A DNA stretch of 64,000 nucleotides from Chitinophagales bacterium (GTDB lineage: Bacteria > Bacteroidota > Bacteroidia > Chitinophagales > Saprospiraceae), in contig JAAFJY010000007.1 of the NCBI GenBank assembly GCA_013299105.1, positions 157,317-221,316 of the forward strand, read 5' to 3'. Shown piece after piece: positions 63,444-64,000 of the stretch (the stretch's first letter is position 1; each line of letters opens with the position of its first letter). The notes under the pieces are model-generated. The model did no database searches and had not been told where the DNA came from. It saw nothing but the letters and a program-made list of their open reading frames with translations. The position numbers were made by a program, and so were the translations under genes.

Positions 63444-63555
63444 TTCCCTCGCATTTTGGGGGTAAATGTAATAAGTAATAGTGGTTTTGCGTACAATTTG
63501 CATCTTACATTGGGTAAATGCCTTTTGTTGATCTTGTCACTTAAAACCAAAACCA

Positions 63556-63891
63556 ATGAAAAAACTGATCTTATTGAGCACTTTGGGCTGTTTCACGATC
63601 GTACTGCCTGCACAGGTGCGCATCGGTTTCAAAGCTGGACTCAGCAGCCGCGATGTTAAAGTAGAAGACCTGAATGTTACTTCCGGTGGAGTCAATCGCC
63701 TTCGTCTGGAACTAGAAGACGCCAACTATGGCATCAATTTTGGACTGGTGGTACGAGCTGAGTTCGACAATTTTTTCTTCCAACCCGAAGCGGTTTTCAA
63801 CTCCAATTCGGTAGATTTTAAATTGCAGGACTTCGGCCGGCCCAACTCCGCAGCCCAAGCCATCAAAGAAAGCTATACTCGGCCACAATAA
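63556..63891 (+). pseudogene. Truncated outer-membrane beta-barrel gene
   Basis: 111 residues with a signal peptide (LILLSTLGCFTIVLPAQ) and the first strands of an outer-membrane beta-barrel (VRIGFKAGLSSRDVKVEDL, NYGINFGLVVRAEFDNFFFQ, EAVFNSNSVDFKL). The normal family length is about 200 residues or more. Here it stops at KESYTRPQ, just where the family continues with another strand. The following sequence is unrelated. This suggests disruption near 63880, perhaps by an insertion sequence whose own gene starts at 63960. Confidence 0.6.
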
Positions 63892-63959
63892 GTTTTGTGC
63901 AAAAGACATATAAAAAAGAGTAAACATAGTATTTTTGAGATTGCAAAACAGAAATACCC

Positions 63960-64000
63960 ATGCTTACTCTAAATATCAGCGATGCTGACATTGTCAAGGC
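63960..64000 (+). CDS. Start of an ORF cut by the window edge, unidentified
   Basis: An ATG at 63960 opens a frame reading MLTLNISDADIVK and continuing off the window. It sits 68 nt after the truncated beta-barrel gene. A transposase is the obvious suspect, but too little is visible to say. Confidence 0.3.
   Translation, partial: MLTLNISDADIVK

Noticed and set aside
1..64000. CRISPR array, tRNA or rRNA genes
   Set aside because: No regularly spaced short repeats with unique spacers and no tRNA- or rRNA-like segments were recognised; the only regular array is the 222-bp precursor repeat.

Overview
The window looks like the chromosome of a Bacteroidota bacterium, most likely a Saprospiria-type gliding or filamentous organism (Haliscomenobacter/Lewinella relatives). 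The reasons are: several secreted proteins with C-terminal type IX secretion (T9SS) sorting domains of types A and B, a PorP/SprF-like protein translationally coupled to a giant PKD protein, a TonB-dependent receptor with an N-terminal carboxypeptidase-like regulatory domain, DUF2141 and DUF5777-type proteins, a TAnnTTTG-type promoter candidate, and no obvious dependence on Shine-Dalgarno sites. I see no rRNA, tRNA or CRISPR array.

Region 1 (1-9154) is the most interesting part. It is a compact, apparently co-directional RiPP-like (ribosomally made, post-translationally modified peptide) gene cluster. Two paralogous LpxL/HtrB-like acyltransferases and a small secreted DUF2141 protein are joined by ATGA overlaps. 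They are followed by five short precursor-like genes. Four of these are near-identical and lie in a 222-bp tandem array; the first is divergent and carries a CRCKC core. Then come an M50-type membrane metalloprotease, an arginase-fold enzyme with all six metal ligands, and a TonB-dependent receptor. A strong bidirectional terminator closes the unit. Peptide arginase plus fatty-acyl transfer recalls the ornithine lipopeptide RiPPs (selidamides), but here the acyltransferase candidates belong to a different family and both lack the usual acidic residue of the HX4(D/E) motif. No lanthionine synthetase, radical SAM enzyme or GNAT is visible; the cluster may continue left of the window.

Region 2 (9155-26762) is mostly chromosomal housekeeping and periplasmic metabolism. 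It holds a minus-strand YceI/DUF5777/OB-fold set, an FAD monooxygenase, a NUDIX hydrolase, an ECF sigma factor coupled to a membrane regulator fused to a beta-barrel, a decayed AAA ATPase pseudogene, a secreted lysyl-endopeptidase-like protease, UbiX, a thioredoxin-like protein, an endonuclease/exonuclease/phosphatase-family protein, Maf, a PQQ dehydrogenase with an embedded cytochrome c domain, and a DoxX-like membrane protein whose gene ends in an extreme G-run tract.

Region 3 (26763-40567) is visibly more AT-rich and accessory. It holds a BNR/sialidase-like T9SS cargo, a divergent sigma factor with a membrane partner, a TPR-CHAT lipoprotein protease with intact His/Cys dyad, an orphan 52-residue ORF, helical and beta-barrel proteins of unknown role, a LuxR-type regulator and a secreted protein made of four diverged repeats.

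Region 4 (40654-60215) is a cell-surface block. It contains a giant LamG/CARDB protein with no sorting domain, an Rhs/YD-repeat protein carrying an AT-rich variable segment followed by a DUF7619-like module and a T9SS tail, a remnant of a SprB-repeat protein, and the SprF-like plus giant PKD pair.

Region 5 (60216-64000) returns to housekeeping on the minus strand (exonuclease, PlsB-like acyltransferase, EngB). It ends in a beta-barrel gene truncated next to an ORF that starts at the window edge. A dispersed TTGAAAAG/CTTTTCAA-type repeat recurs in at least five intergenic gaps.
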